Numbered from the stretch's first letter, positions 1 through 7,024 are shown. The stretch: DNA of 13,658 bases from Clostridia bacterium (GCA_009930125.1 RZYZ01000035.1:1-13658), one strand, 5' to 3'. The notes: generated from the letters alone by a model not told the origin. A program made the numbers and translations.

Positions 1-27
1 GAAATTCCGTGGTGATTTTTCATGTGC

Positions 28-891
28 TTATTCAATTTCAAGATGGATCTTCTTCGTATCTCTTACATTCCCGCCCACAAAGATTCTGCTGATTACTCCT
101 TGCGTTTCTTCGATGGCTGCCCTGATTATGGATGGTCGTCCCATTGTTTCACCCTGCAGAAACACCAGAGAGGCCGATTCATTTTCGTTTATCAGGCTAT
201 ATCTGTGAAGATAGGCTGCGAGAGCTCCACTGGCAGTCCCTGTAGCGGACTCTTCACTAATTCCCAGTGAAGGTGCGAAATTTCTTGTATATGCAGTCAC
301 TTTATGCTGGTCCATAGCAAAAAGATGATATCCCTCTGCTTCATAACGCTCAGAAAGATGTGTGATTTTATCAAAATCGGGACTGATACGATCCAGAATA
401 GCTTTGGACCCGACAGGTATGATCAGATCCTTCAATCCGGTGGAAACAAACTGCGGAAGATACTCCGATGCAAGATCTTCCACTTCAATATTCAATGAAT
501 CTGCAACCGCCGCGGGATCCGCCTGTTCAAAAAAAACCGGGCTGGAGAGTTCCATCATCACCTTATCCATGCTGATATCAATCTGCAGCATCTCATGAAC
601 TGTCTCCAGTCTGTATCGGCCTTGACCTAAAACTTCCAGATCTCTTAACAATGAAAACACGGCAATGGTCGCGTGCCCGCATAAATCAACTTCACGTACT
701 GGGGTGAAATATCTGACCTTAAGATCCGCCTTACTGGAACTCATGACAAAAGCTGTTTCCGAAAAACCGATCTTCCGTGCAATCTCCTGCATTTTTTCTT
801 CGGATAAGGAGTCCGCTTCTAGAACAACTGCTGCAGGATTGCCCCCACCAGGCTCTTCCGCGAAAGAATTTGTAGTATAAACTTCGATCAT
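28..891 (-). CDS. PhzF family isomerase-like protein
   Basis: A 287-residue protein of the PhzF (phenazine biosynthesis PhzF-like) family, cytosolic enzymes with a diaminopimelate-epimerase fold. Visible family landmarks are GGGNPAAVV (residues 15-23), SETAFV (44-49) with Glu45 at the position of the PhzF catalytic glutamate, LCGHATIAV (70-78) and GTASGALAAYL (218-228). The length is normal for the family. I chose the ATG at 891 because GGGAAGGG lies 6 bases upstream of it; an in-frame ATG at 924 would add 11 poorly supported residues. The gene stands alone: the upstream ydbC-like gene is cut off by a hairpin terminator near 1000-1029. Nothing here belongs to a phenazine pathway, so the substrate is unknown; most Firmicute members are uncharacterised. 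The family call is secure and the reaction is not. Confidence 0.93.
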   Translation of the reverse strand: MIEVYTTNSFAEEPGGGNPAAVVLEADSLSEEKMQEIARKIGFSETAFVMSSSKADLKVRYFTPVREVDLCGHATIAVFSLLRDLEVLGQGRYRLETVHEMLQIDISMDKVMMELSSPVFFEQADPAAVADSLNIEVEDLASEYLPQFVSTGLKDLIIPVGSKAILDRISPDFDKITHLSERYEAEGYHLFAMDQHKVTAYTRNFAPSLGISEESATGTASGALAAYLHRYSLINENESASLVFLQGETMGRPSIIRAAIEETQGVISRIFVGGNVRDTKKIHLEIE

Positions 892-922
892 AAGCATCCC
901 TTCCCTCTTCTTCATTTTCCAC

Positions 923-928
923 ATGATA
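923..928 (-). promoter_or_regulatory. Possible extended -10 of the phzF-like gene
   Basis: On the minus strand this reads TATCAT preceded by TGG, an extended -10 arrangement about 30 bases upstream of the chosen start at 891. No good -35 is visible at 17 bases, so the call is weak. Confidence 0.3.
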
Positions 929-999
929 CCATGTCTCTTCCATTTTAACGCAGGCTACGGTCAATTGAAACCTGATTTGCATCATGCTTGAAACGTGAA

Positions 1000-1029
1000 A
1001 AATACAGTGTGCAATTTCATGCACACTGT
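1000..1029 (-). terminator. Rho-independent terminator of the ydbC-like gene
   Basis: A perfect 10-bp inverted repeat (ACAGTGTGCA / TGCACACTGT, 6-base loop, 1004-1029) is followed on the minus strand by ATTTTTC. It sits about 100 bases past the stop of the ydbC-like gene and ahead of the phzF-like gene, so it separates the two transcripts. Confidence 0.75.
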
Positions 1030-1129
1030 CAAGATACCGCAGTGCAGTGCTTAAACTTTCTCATTGAAGTCCGTTAGCTGTGAAGAAGGGCCTCTTGCTT
1101 GAAGTCACCTTATTCATTGCGATCTGCAC

Positions 1130-1351
1130 TTAAAAATCAATCTTATTCAGGAGTTCCCTTAATTTCAAGGCTTCTTCCTTGGAAAGAGTGATTCCCTTCG
1201 CCATTTTTTCATGTTCAGGATCCCATTCACGGATGTCGAACTTTCCTGGTCTGTCATTCCAGCTGATCAGATTCAGCTCCTTCGTCCAGCCTTTGGGTGA
1301 TACAGAAAGTTCACCGATCTTCTCCAGGATTTCATACTTGATATCTGCCAT
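1130..1351 (-). CDS. ydbC: YdbC-type PC4 domain ssDNA-binding protein
   Basis: A 73-residue protein matching the bacterial YdbC family, which has the fold of eukaryotic transcription coactivator PC4. Lactococcal YdbC binds single-stranded DNA as a dimer. The visible signature is KGW.KELN.ISWND (residues 20-33), then KFDIREW.PEHEKM.KGITL, with a C-terminal helix; aromatic and basic residues in the strands fit nucleic-acid contact. The start at 1351 is set by AAAGGAG nine bases upstream. Upstream in-frame ATGs at 1357, 1360 and 1408 would overlap or precede this ribosome binding site. The gene is monocistronic, with a TATAAT-like element upstream and a hairpin terminator downstream. The cellular role (transcription, repair or recombination) is not established and the neighbours do not help. 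Confidence 0.9.
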   Translation of the reverse strand: MADIKYEILEKIGELSVSPKGWTKELNLISWNDRPGKFDIREWDPEHEKMAKGITLSKEEALKLRELLNKIDF

Positions 1352-1378
1352 AACCATCATCTCCTTTCTTATACTCCT

Positions 1379-1384
1379 ATTATA
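1379..1384 (-). promoter_or_regulatory. Possible -10 of the ydbC-like gene
   Basis: On the minus strand this is a perfect TATAAT about 28 bases upstream of the start at 1351. The best -35-like sequence, TTGAAA, is only 14 bases away, which is too close, so the promoter is tentative. Confidence 0.35.
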
Positions 1385-1596
1385 CCTCACTCCAGAAGTT
1401 TCAATCATCCACTTCTTGAATCCTCATGATTGTGCGGATGCATAATCATTTACCCCTGTAATTTTCAGAAAATTGTTACTCCTTATTTGATTTTATCACC
1501 AATAACCCGAAAAAAACACAAGCGTTTTTTTTTATGTCGATTTGATGTAAAGTTCAGCAGATACTACACATAAATCTACAAATTTTATCATATTCT
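1385..1596. other. Intergenic region with no recognisable gene
   Basis: This AT-rich stretch lies between the divergent ydbC-like and NlpC/P60 genes. I see no coding potential, no convincing hairpin terminator and no complete promoter. A run of nine T residues at about 1525-1533 has no matching GC stem. Confidence 0.5.
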
Positions 1597-1630
1597 TTGA
1601 AATCTTCATAAGTTCATCATATCTCGAACA

Positions 1631-1636
1631 TATAAT
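1631..1636 (+). promoter_or_regulatory. Possible -10 of the NlpC/P60 hydrolase gene
   Basis: A perfect TATAAT 44 bases upstream of the ATG. A TTGAAA at 1597-1602 is 28 bases away, too far for a standard -35, so if this is the promoter it would be activator-dependent or have a degenerate -35. The transcript would start near 1643, inside the adjacent WalR-like box. Confidence 0.4.
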
Positions 1637-1641
1637 AAGCC

Positions 1642-1658
1642 TGTAATAAATTTGTAAT
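1642..1658 (+). promoter_or_regulatory. Perfect WalR (YycF) box match
   Basis: Two copies of TGTAAT separated by five bases (AAATT), exactly the WalR consensus TGTWAH-N5-TGTWAH. It lies 22 bases before the start of a PcsB/CwlO-like cell-wall hydrolase gene, the classic WalRK target class. Its overlap with the predicted transcription start would suit repression; activation would need a different promoter. The sequence match is direct, and regulation by WalR is inferred. Confidence 0.55.
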
Positions 1659-1680
1659 GTTTAAAGGTTAGGAGAACACA

Positions 1681-2937
1681 ATGAAGAATATCAGAATGAA
1701 AGTCATTGCGGCTTTAATCACAACTTCCACTTTATTCGCAGCAGCAACCCCTGTCATGGCATCCCCTGTATCAGAGGAAACCCAGCAGGAAATGCTTCAG
1801 CAGCAGGCAGAATACAAAGAAGTAGAAGAAAAAATAAACATGCTTCACATGGAAATTGACGAGATTCTTGATGGAATCACTGATATCATGGTGAGAATCG
1901 AAGAAACCAACGAAAAAATAGCCGTAGTGGAAGAAGAGAAGAAAGCCACTATGGATAAGATCAGAGTAACAGAAGCTGAATTGAAGATAAAGATTGAAGA
2001 ATATGGCGAAAGACTTCGTGCCATGTACAAACAGGGGAACACTGGAATCCTAAGCGCAATCCTTGGCTCAGAAAGTATTGCGGACCTGATTTCAAGAACA
2101 GAAGCGGTCATCAAAATCGCGAAGATTGACAAGCAGCTTCTAGACGAGATTGAAGAAATCAAAAAACAGCTGGAAGAAGAAAAGAATAATCTTCAGAAGG
2201 ACATTGACGAATTAGAAGAACTTAATGCTGTTAATGAAGAAGACATGAAGAAAGCGGAAGAAAAGAAAGCGGAAGCGGATGTTAAACTTCTTGAACTGGA
2301 AGAAGAAGAGAAGAAGATCGCAGGCAGCCTTTCCACCACAGAACTTTCACTGCTTGCAGCAAGCAAGTCCATTGTCAATGACTCCTCCAGTTCAGATGAG
2401 AAACTGAATGCAGCCATCACTGAAATGAGAAGAATAAGAGAATCCATCATCACTGAAGCTGCGGATAATGAAGCAGTGGAGCTGATCAAGAAAGCGAAAT
2501 CCATCCTGAAAGAACGAAGACTTGCTAGAGAGCGGGCAAGCCAGACAAACAGTTCAAGTAGTGCCGGTGCCGCATCCGTCTCAAGCAGCGCCATCGTGAA
2601 CAAAGCCTATCAGTATCTGGGTGTACCCTATGTCTGGGGCGGAACAACACCAAACGGATTCGACTGTTCCGGATTCATCCAGTATGTATACAGATCACAA
2701 GGAGTAAGTCTGCCGAGAGTATCAAGAGCACAGGCGGCATCAGGCAGCTATGTGTCCATCTCCAATGCACAGCCTGGAGATATCCTGTATTTCGGACAGT
2801 CCTCTGTTACACATGTAGGAATCTATATCGGAAACAACAAGATGATTCATGCACCAAGACCCGGTAAGACAGTTGAAATCGTAGATATCGGCTGGCATGT
2901 AAGAAACTACAGAATCAAGGGTGCGAGAAGAATATAA
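1681..2937 (+). CDS. Secreted coiled-coil NlpC/P60 peptidoglycan hydrolase (PcsB/CwlO type)
   Basis: A 418-residue exported cell-wall hydrolase. Residues 1-27 are a signal peptide (basic start, hydrophobic core, cleavage after MA). Residues about 31-215 form a long Glu/Lys-rich coiled coil with the PcsB-type landmark ERLRAMYKQGN...ILGSESIADLISR (110-139). A Ser-rich linker (about 289-303) leads to a C-terminal NlpC/P60 domain (about 304-418). That domain has FDCSG with catalytic Cys329, THVGIY with His378, and a third polar residue, probably His390. The family cleaves peptide stems of peptidoglycan; PcsB/CwlO homologues are activated by FtsEX, which is not in this window. AGGAG six bases upstream fixes the start. 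A perfect WalR box precedes the gene and a bidirectional terminator follows it. Confidence 0.93.
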   Translation: MKNIRMKVIAALITTSTLFAAATPVMASPVSEETQQEMLQQQAEYKEVEEKINMLHMEIDEILDGITDIMVRIEETNEKIAVVEEEKKATMDKIRVTEAELKIKIEEYGERLRAMYKQGNTGILSAILGSESIADLISRTEAVIKIAKIDKQLLDEIEEIKKQLEEEKNNLQKDIDELEELNAVNEEDMKKAEEKKAEADVKLLELEEEEKKIAGSLSTTELSLLAASKSIVNDSSSSDEKLNAAITEMRRIRESIITEAADNEAVELIKKAKSILKERRLARERASQTNSSSSAGAASVSSSAIVNKAYQYLGVPYVWGGTTPNGFDCSGFIQYVYRSQGVSLPRVSRAQAASGSYVSISNAQPGDILYFGQSSVTHVGIYIGNNKMIHAPRPGKTVEIVDIGWHVRNYRIKGARRI

Positions 2938-2957
2938 TCAGAATTGAATAGGAACAC

Positions 2958-2990
2958 AAAAATGATAGGTCCAGCGACCTATCATTTTTT
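2958..2990. terminator. Bidirectional terminator between the NlpC/P60 gene and lrgB
   Basis: AATGATAGGTC (2961-2971) and GACCTATCATT (2976-2986) form an 11-bp stem with a CAGC loop, extended by flanking A and T runs. T runs follow on both strands, so it can end the hydrolase transcript and, in reverse, the lrgAB transcript. Confidence 0.88.
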
Positions 2991-2995
2991 ATGTC

Positions 2996-3688
2996 CTATA
3001 AAATCAGTTTCAGAAGCATTGGCACAACCACTGCGGTCAATAGACCTGCAATGCCTATGGAAAGACCACTCATACTGCCTTGGATTTCTCCCTCCTCCAG
3101 GGCTTTGGTGGTTCCAAGGGCATGGGATGTGGTGCCATAGGCGATGCCACGTGCGACCTTGTCACGAATTCTGAATACCCTGAAAATCACCGGGCCGAGA
3201 ATGACTCCAGTCAGCCCGGAAATGATGATTGCAGCAATCGTGATCTGAGGGATTCCTCCAATCTGCTGGGAAAGCTCTATTCCGATGGGCGTTGTCACAG
3301 ACTTTGGCACCAGTGTGTAAAACATCTCCTTCCCCATCTGCGTGAACTCCACCAGTATGTACAGAGAAGCGAAATTGACCAGGACTCCAGCTGTGATGCC
3401 GAGAAAGATCGGCCATAGATTTGCGCGAAGCAGCTTGAAGTTACGGTATAAAGGCACTGCCAGTGCCACTGTGGCCGGTGTAATGAAGAAGGAAACAATT
3501 TTCCCTCCTGTATTGTAGCGTTCATATTCGATTCCTGTAATCACAAGAAACAGAATGATCAGTATTGTTGAAATCAGAAGCGGGTTCAGAATCGCAATTC
3601 CTGTTCTTCTCTGAAGATACAGCCCTGCTTCATAGGCCATCAGGGTGATCAGCACACCGAAGATCGGATTGTCAATCAGCTGCATCAT
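2996..3688 (-). CDS. lrgB: LrgB family membrane protein
   Basis: A 230-residue polytopic membrane protein of the LrgB/CidB family. The conserved blocks are PKSVTTPIGIELS (128-140) and GTTSHALGTTKALE (185-198), with several hydrophobic segments around them. In staphylococci LrgAB is an antiholin-like system; in Bacillus and Streptococcus the equivalent pair acts in pyruvate or metabolite transport. Either role is possible here. Its ATG overlaps the lrgA stop (ATGA at 3685-3688), so the two are translationally coupled; GGAGG stands about 8 bases upstream. A second ATG follows at once, so the true start may be one codon later. No LytST/LytSR regulator is present in the window. Confidence 0.93.
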   Translation of the reverse strand: MMQLIDNPIFGVLITLMAYEAGLYLQRRTGIAILNPLLISTILIILFLVITGIEYERYNTGGKIVSFFITPATVALAVPLYRNFKLLRANLWPIFLGITAGVLVNFASLYILVEFTQMGKEMFYTLVPKSVTTPIGIELSQQIGGIPQITIAAIIISGLTGVILGPVIFRVFRIRDKVARGIAYGTTSHALGTTKALEEGEIQGSMSGLSIGIAGLLTAVVVPMLLKLIL

Positions 3689-4032
3689 GATTTTCTCCTC
3701 CGAATCGCCTGTACCACGACAGCGGTGATGGTCATCACAATCACCGAGCTGACAACCGATATGCCGAGAAGAATCGCCCAGGATGATTTCAGTACACCAG
3801 CCACGGTAATCAGCCCCACTCCTGCTGGCACAAAGAAAACTGCCAGATGATTCATGAGGAAGCCTGTGAGTTCTTCGATCATTTCCACACGGACGATCCT
3901 CGATAGCAGAAGCGACAGTAACAGCAGCAATCCGAGTACACTACCCGGTAAAGGCACATGAAGCACCTTATTCATAAATTCTCCTGTTGCTGAAATACCC
4001 AGCAGCAGGATTGATTGTCTGATTAATTTCAT
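3685..4032 (-). CDS. lrgA: LrgA/CidA family holin-like protein
   Basis: A 115-residue membrane protein of the CidA/LrgA family with about four hydrophobic helices. Family signs are the VPLPGSVLGLLLL segment (26-38) and FFVPAGVGLI (66-75), plus a basic C-terminal tail (RRRKS). It is the usual partner of LrgB and overlaps it by four bases. AGGAG nine bases upstream supports the start at 4032. The upstream 148 bases to the EFR1-type gene contain no clear terminator or strong promoter, so lrgAB could be read partly from the upstream gene. The biochemical role (holin-like, or pyruvate/lactate transport with LrgB) is not decided by sequence. Confidence 0.93.
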   Translation of the reverse strand: MKLIRQSILLLGISATGEFMNKVLHVPLPGSVLGLLLLLSLLLSRIVRVEMIEELTGFLMNHLAVFFVPAGVGLITVAGVLKSSWAILLGISVVSSVIVMTITAVVVQAIRRRKS

Positions 4033-4180
4033 TCAGTTTTTCTCCTGTCCAATAATATTAAAAGTGTGCAGCACGTCCAGCTCAGCGTTTTCTGTGAGGA
4101 CTGCAAATCAGTCTGTCCGTTCTGCAAACCTGCTCTATATCTTAAGAGCTCAACACCAAAAGCTGTAACAATATTTCTCT
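4033..4180 (-). other. Spacer between the EFR1-type gene and lrgA
   Basis: No gene is supported here. Read on the minus strand it holds a short GCTCT...AGAGC hairpin without a T run, two copies of TTTGCAG about 20 bases apart, and the lrgA ribosome binding site. A terminator is not evident and no promoter is convincing. Confidence 0.4.
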
Positions 4181-4939
4181 CTACTTCAGTATCGGATGAA
4201 CGTACCGATTCCTCTTCTTCGTACTCTGTCCATACTGAATCGCCTCCACGGGGCAGCGGTTGATGCAGGCCACACAATGAATGCATTGGTCTTTGATCCA
4301 CTTCGGTTTTCCATCCACCATTTCTATGGCTTTTGATGGGCAGATTTCCTCGCATAGATTACACGAGATGCATCGATTGTCAGCATAGAAGTTTCTGGTG
4401 TTACGACCTTTTTCATAAATGGGATAGACCGCCTTCGTGAGTACTCGTTCAAGCAACGTGGATGGCTTGTCTGATTTCCCTTTTAAAGACAAGGACTTTA
4501 TGATGGTCATCAATCTTCCTTCCGCATTTTTCAGGGTCTGCTCCTGCTCCTCTTTATTCTGAAGATCATATCCGAAAATGAAATTGTCCACCGTGGGAAA
4601 TCCGTAAAAAGCAGATAGATGCATATCCTTTTCTGCCAGAAGTCCTTTCAGCATCCTATCTGCTGCACCGTAATTGGCACCGCATGTCACAACGGCATAG
4701 ATATGCACCGCATCGTAAGAGCTCAGTTCAAGCTTTTCAATGAACTCCCTTACAATTGTAGGCAGCCCATAATAGTAGACTGGGAAAACAAAACCTATGT
4801 GCTCTCCCTCTTCAATTTCATATCTATATTCTCCTTCTCCCATCGCCTCGGCCATGTCAATGACCTCGCCACCAATCTGCTTTTTGATTCTTTTTGCCAC
4901 ATAGAAGGAATTTCCTGTTCCTGAAAAGTAAAAAATCAT
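4181..4939 (-). CDS. EFR1-type flavodoxin/ferredoxin fusion protein
   Basis: A 252-residue cytosolic electron-transfer protein. The N-terminus (MIFYFSGTGNS, 1-11) is the FMN phosphate-binding loop of a flavodoxin-like domain, and VFPVYYYGLPTIVREF (51-66) is the second flavodoxin element. The C-terminus is a two-cluster ferredoxin: Cys190, 193, 196, 200-Pro and Cys219, 222, 225, 229-Pro, each CxxCxxCxxxCP, for two [4Fe-4S] clusters. This order and length match the EFR1 family common in anaerobic Firmicutes; its redox partner is generally unknown. The start at 4939 follows AAAAGGGGTGG at a suitable distance, and the start is typical because family members begin directly with the flavodoxin strand. 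The minus-strand neighbours downstream are lrgAB. The fold and cofactor call is strong; the pathway is unknown. Confidence 0.92.
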   Translation of the reverse strand: MIFYFSGTGNSFYVAKRIKKQIGGEVIDMAEAMGEGEYRYEIEEGEHIGFVFPVYYYGLPTIVREFIEKLELSSYDAVHIYAVVTCGANYGAADRMLKGLLAEKDMHLSAFYGFPTVDNFIFGYDLQNKEEQEQTLKNAEGRLMTIIKSLSLKGKSDKPSTLLERVLTKAVYPIYEKGRNTRNFYADNRCISCNLCEEICPSKAIEMVDGKPKWIKDQCIHCVACINRCPVEAIQYGQSTKKRNRYVHPILK

Positions 4940-4962
4940 GATGCCACCCCTTTTCTACTTAT

Positions 4963-4991
4963 ATGATATCAGCTGAACCATTTAATTTAAA
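4963..4991 (-). promoter_or_regulatory. Possible promoter of the EFR1-type gene
   Basis: On the minus strand TTTAAA and TATCAT are separated by exactly 17 bases, about 24 bases upstream of the start at 4939. The -35 is only a partial match, so this is moderate evidence. Confidence 0.4.
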
Positions 4992-5099
4992 CAAATATAG
5001 TTGAAGTTCAGGCATGCGCATCAAAAAAAGACAACCTCCCTTCTTCCCATTTGAAGCCAGAAGCTTCACCAATGAAATTTGCGTCTGCAGGTAACTGTA

Positions 5100-5121
5100 G
5101 TCATTCTGAGGTCATTCTGAT
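5100..5121 (+). repeat. Tandem 11-base repeat upstream of the T-box promoter
   Basis: GTCATTCTGAG is followed at once by GTCATTCTGAT (10 of 11 identical). The spacing is one helical turn and the pair lies about 23 bases upstream of the -35, where activators often bind. No known operator is recognised. Confidence 0.5.
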
Positions 5122-5143
5122 TCAGTTTTATCATCAAACCTTA

Positions 5144-5172
5144 TTGACAATTTCTGATTTTTACTATATATT
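5144..5172 (+). promoter_or_regulatory. Strong sigma-A promoter of the T-box/tcyP unit
   Basis: TTGACA (perfect -35), a 17-base spacer, then TATATT (5 of 6). Transcription should begin near 5179, just before Stem I of the T-box leader. Confidence 0.82.
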
Positions 5173-5191
5173 AGATTCTGTACTTATATTT

Positions 5192-5475
5192 GACCAAATT
5201 AGTCGGATTACTAGGAAGAGAAGAGTATGCTGTGGAATGTTTCAAGAGAACAGATCCCTTAGGCTGGAAGGATCTCAAACGGACAATGGCAGAAGTGCAT
5301 CTCTGAGTACTGGATTGAAATAACAGTAGACTCCAGCGGGAATGCCCGTTACAGCATTGAGGTATGAATGTACCAAGATTGAGTTTTCCCTATATCGTGT
5401 ATGGGGTCAACAGAGTGGGACCGTGGAAGTGAACTTCTGCCTCTGTAATAGAGGCGGAAGTATTTTTATTTTTCG
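5192..5475 (+). promoter_or_regulatory. T-box riboswitch, probable Cys specifier
   Basis: A tRNA-sensing leader upstream of a cystine transporter. In Stem I, AGAGA (5217-5221) pairs with TCTCT (5300-5304) below the specifier loop, and TGCTGT (5228-5233) pairs with ATGGCA (5286-5291) above it. The loop carries AGTA (5224-5227) opposite GAA (5292-5294), the T-box loop-E motif. After GAA comes G-TGC-A, with TGC (Cys) at 5296-5298. The distal AGAGA and GGCTGGAA are typical. Stem III is CGGG-AATG-CCCG followed by the conserved CCGTTA (5346-5351). The antiterminator has CAGAG (5411-5415) with CTCTG (5441-5445), a 7-base bulge TGGGACC (5416-5422) to receive the tRNA 3' end, and GTGGAAG with CTTCTGC. 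It excludes the terminator at 5434-5460. Uncharged tRNA should permit read-through. GTG (Val) directly after GAA is the alternative codon reading; gene identity favours Cys. Confidence 0.9.
5434..5475 (+). terminator. Conditional terminator of the T-box leader
   Basis: An 11-bp stem (5434-5444 with 5450-5460, one G-U pair, loop GTAAT) is followed by a T-rich tail. Its left arm is shared with the 3' side of the antiterminator, so the two structures are mutually exclusive. Confidence 0.92.
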
Positions 5476-5561
5476 GTCATGTTCACTCATTCAGCAGATT
5501 TCTCGACAGGATGACGGTTTTTCAGGTTGAATTGCTACAAAAAATATCAGGAGGTATAATT

Positions 5562-6947
5562 ATGAATACACTTTATACACTGCTCATTCTGGCAGTAGCC
5601 ACTGCCATCATTTATGGCCTGTTCTATATGCAGAAGAAGCACATGTCCTTTACGAAGCGAGTTCTGACTGCACTGGTAGCCGGAATACTTTTTGGCGGTG
5701 CACTTCAGCTGCTGCTCGGTTCCGGATCGGAACTGATCGCATCTTCCAACACATGGATCAGCATCATCGGTTCTGGTTATGTCAGGCTCTTGAACATGAT
5801 TGTTGTCCCACTTGTTTTTGTCGCCATCTCCACATCCATCGTCAATCAGGACGCCAGTTCCCTTAGAAAGAGTGCGCTATCCATCATTGTGGTTCTGATG
5901 CTGACAACAGCCATTTCTGCTGGTCTGGGCGCTGGAATTTCAACGATCTTCGGACTCGATTCCAGTGAAATACTTGCTGGTGAGGCAGAGGCAGCCAGAG
6001 GGCAGGCACTGGAAGAAACCCTTGACCAGTTCCAGTCAAAATCCATCCCTGAGCAGATCACTGAAATCATACCGCGTAACGTGTTTTATGCCATGAGCGG
6101 TCAGGGTTCTTCAGCAACGCTGTCCGTCGTGTTTTTCGCTGCATTTCTTGGAATTGCAACAATCGGACTTAGAAGAAAGAAACCTGAAAGCGCTGAGGCA
6201 TTCACCAAGTTTCTCAATATGCTGCATGATGTGGTCATGAGAATGGTCACTCTGGTGCTTCGTTTCACCCCATACGGTGTATTCGCATTGCTTTCAAGAT
6301 TTGTTTCGACTTCAAACTTCTCTGAAATATCCAGACTGTTTGAATTTGTTGCAGCATCCTATGTAGCAATCATCATCATGTTCGTCATTCACCTTATGAT
6401 CCTTGCTCTGTACAAACTGAACCCTGTAAAATATCTGAAGAAAGCCAGTGTCCCACTTTCCTTTGCATTCTCTTCAAGATCAAGTGCAGGTACATTGCCG
6501 CTTAATGTAGAAACCCAGACCGATAAATTAGGAGTTTCCAACGGAGTGGCCAATCTGTCTGCTTCGCTTGGAACAAGCATCGGACAGAACGGCTGCGCGG
6601 GTATCTATCCCGGTATGCTCGCTGTCATGATTGCAGTTGGCACAGGTGTACCTATGGATGCTTCCTTCTTCATCAAACTGATCATCATTACAGCCATCAG
6701 TTCCTTTGGTATAGCTGGTGTCGGTGGCGGTGCGACATTCGCAGCGCTGACGGTACTTTCATCCATGGGACTACCTGTAGGGCTTGTTGGACTTCTTATT
6801 GCCATTGAGCCTCTTATAGACATGGCAAGAACCGCACTGAACGTTTCTGGCTCCATGGTAGCTGGGCTTGTGACTGCAAAAAGGCTAGGCGAGATCGACA
6901 TGGACATCTATAACAAGGATTTTGAAGAAATCGAAGAAGCAGTTTAA
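5562..6947 (+). CDS. tcyP: L-cystine symporter, TcyP type (dicarboxylate/amino acid:cation symporter family)
   Basis: A 461-residue polytopic membrane transporter of the DAACS/SLC1-like family, closely resembling Bacillus TcyP, the sodium-coupled L-cystine importer. Matches to what I recall of TcyP include YMQKKHMSF.KRV (22-33), the hairpin FAFSSRSSAGTLPLNVE (301-317), GTSIGQNGCAGIYP (337-350) and IEPLIDMARTALNVSGS (415-431). The Asp420/Arg423 region corresponds to the substrate-binding helix, and Ser431 replaces the Asp of glutamate carriers, as in TcyP. I chose the ATG at 5562 because AGGAGGT stands six bases upstream; the frame is open back to 5511 but lacks such a site. It is the only gene of its transcript: T-box leader before, terminator after. 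Cysteine starvation should raise its expression. Confidence 0.92.
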   Translation: MNTLYTLLILAVATAIIYGLFYMQKKHMSFTKRVLTALVAGILFGGALQLLLGSGSELIASSNTWISIIGSGYVRLLNMIVVPLVFVAISTSIVNQDASSLRKSALSIIVVLMLTTAISAGLGAGISTIFGLDSSEILAGEAEAARGQALEETLDQFQSKSIPEQITEIIPRNVFYAMSGQGSSATLSVVFFAAFLGIATIGLRRKKPESAEAFTKFLNMLHDVVMRMVTLVLRFTPYGVFALLSRFVSTSNFSEISRLFEFVAASYVAIIIMFVIHLMILALYKLNPVKYLKKASVPLSFAFSSRSSAGTLPLNVETQTDKLGVSNGVANLSASLGTSIGQNGCAGIYPGMLAVMIAVGTGVPMDASFFIKLIIITAISSFGIAGVGGGATFAALTVLSSMGLPVGLVGLLIAIEPLIDMARTALNVSGSMVAGLVTAKRLGEIDMDIYNKDFEEIEEAV

Positions 6948-6956
6948 TTGATGAAT

Positions 6957-6990
6957 ATCCTCATTCGTGAAAACGAATGGGGATTTTTTT
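6957..6990 (+). terminator. Rho-independent terminator of tcyP
   Basis: CCTCATTCGT (6959-6968) pairs with ACGAATGGGG (6973-6982) around a GAAA tetraloop, extended by an AT step, and is followed by seven T residues. Confidence 0.93.
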
Positions 6991-6991
6991 C

Positions 6992-7024
6992 TGCACTGGG
7001 TTTTCATAGTATAATAGAAGTGCA
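6992..7024 (+). promoter_or_regulatory. dinB -10 flanked by an inverted repeat
   Basis: A perfect TATAAT (7010-7015) lies about 54 bases upstream of the dinB start, with no good -35. TGCACT (6992-6997) and AGTGCA (7019-7024) flank it symmetrically, a possible operator. I see no canonical Firmicute LexA (SOS) box. Confidence 0.4.

Noticed and set aside
731..1024. 97-codon open frame on the minus strand overlapping the phzF-like gene
   Set aside because: It is a shadow of phzF in another frame, has no family motif, and its start lies inside the ydbC terminator hairpin.
1508..1540. Poly-A/poly-T stretch as a terminator upstream of the NlpC/P60 gene
   Set aside because: The runs could pair only through A-T bases without a GC stem, and no gene ends nearby.
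2193..2603. Long Ser-rich open frame antisense to the NlpC/P60 gene
   Set aside because: It is a by-product of Glu/Lys-rich coiled-coil codons read on the opposite strand; no ribosome binding site was found.
4029..4355. 108-codon open frame on the minus strand between the EFR1-type gene and lrgA
   Set aside because: It overlaps the ferredoxin domain out of frame; the EFR1-type protein already has a normal C-terminus, and the translation shows no recognisable domain.
5053..5069. TGAAGC/GCTTCA hairpin as a terminator
   Set aside because: It has a short stem, no T run on either strand, and no gene ending next to it.
5051..5323. 90-codon open frame across the T-box leader
   Set aside because: The region is fully explained by promoter and structured RNA, and no protein family is recognisable.
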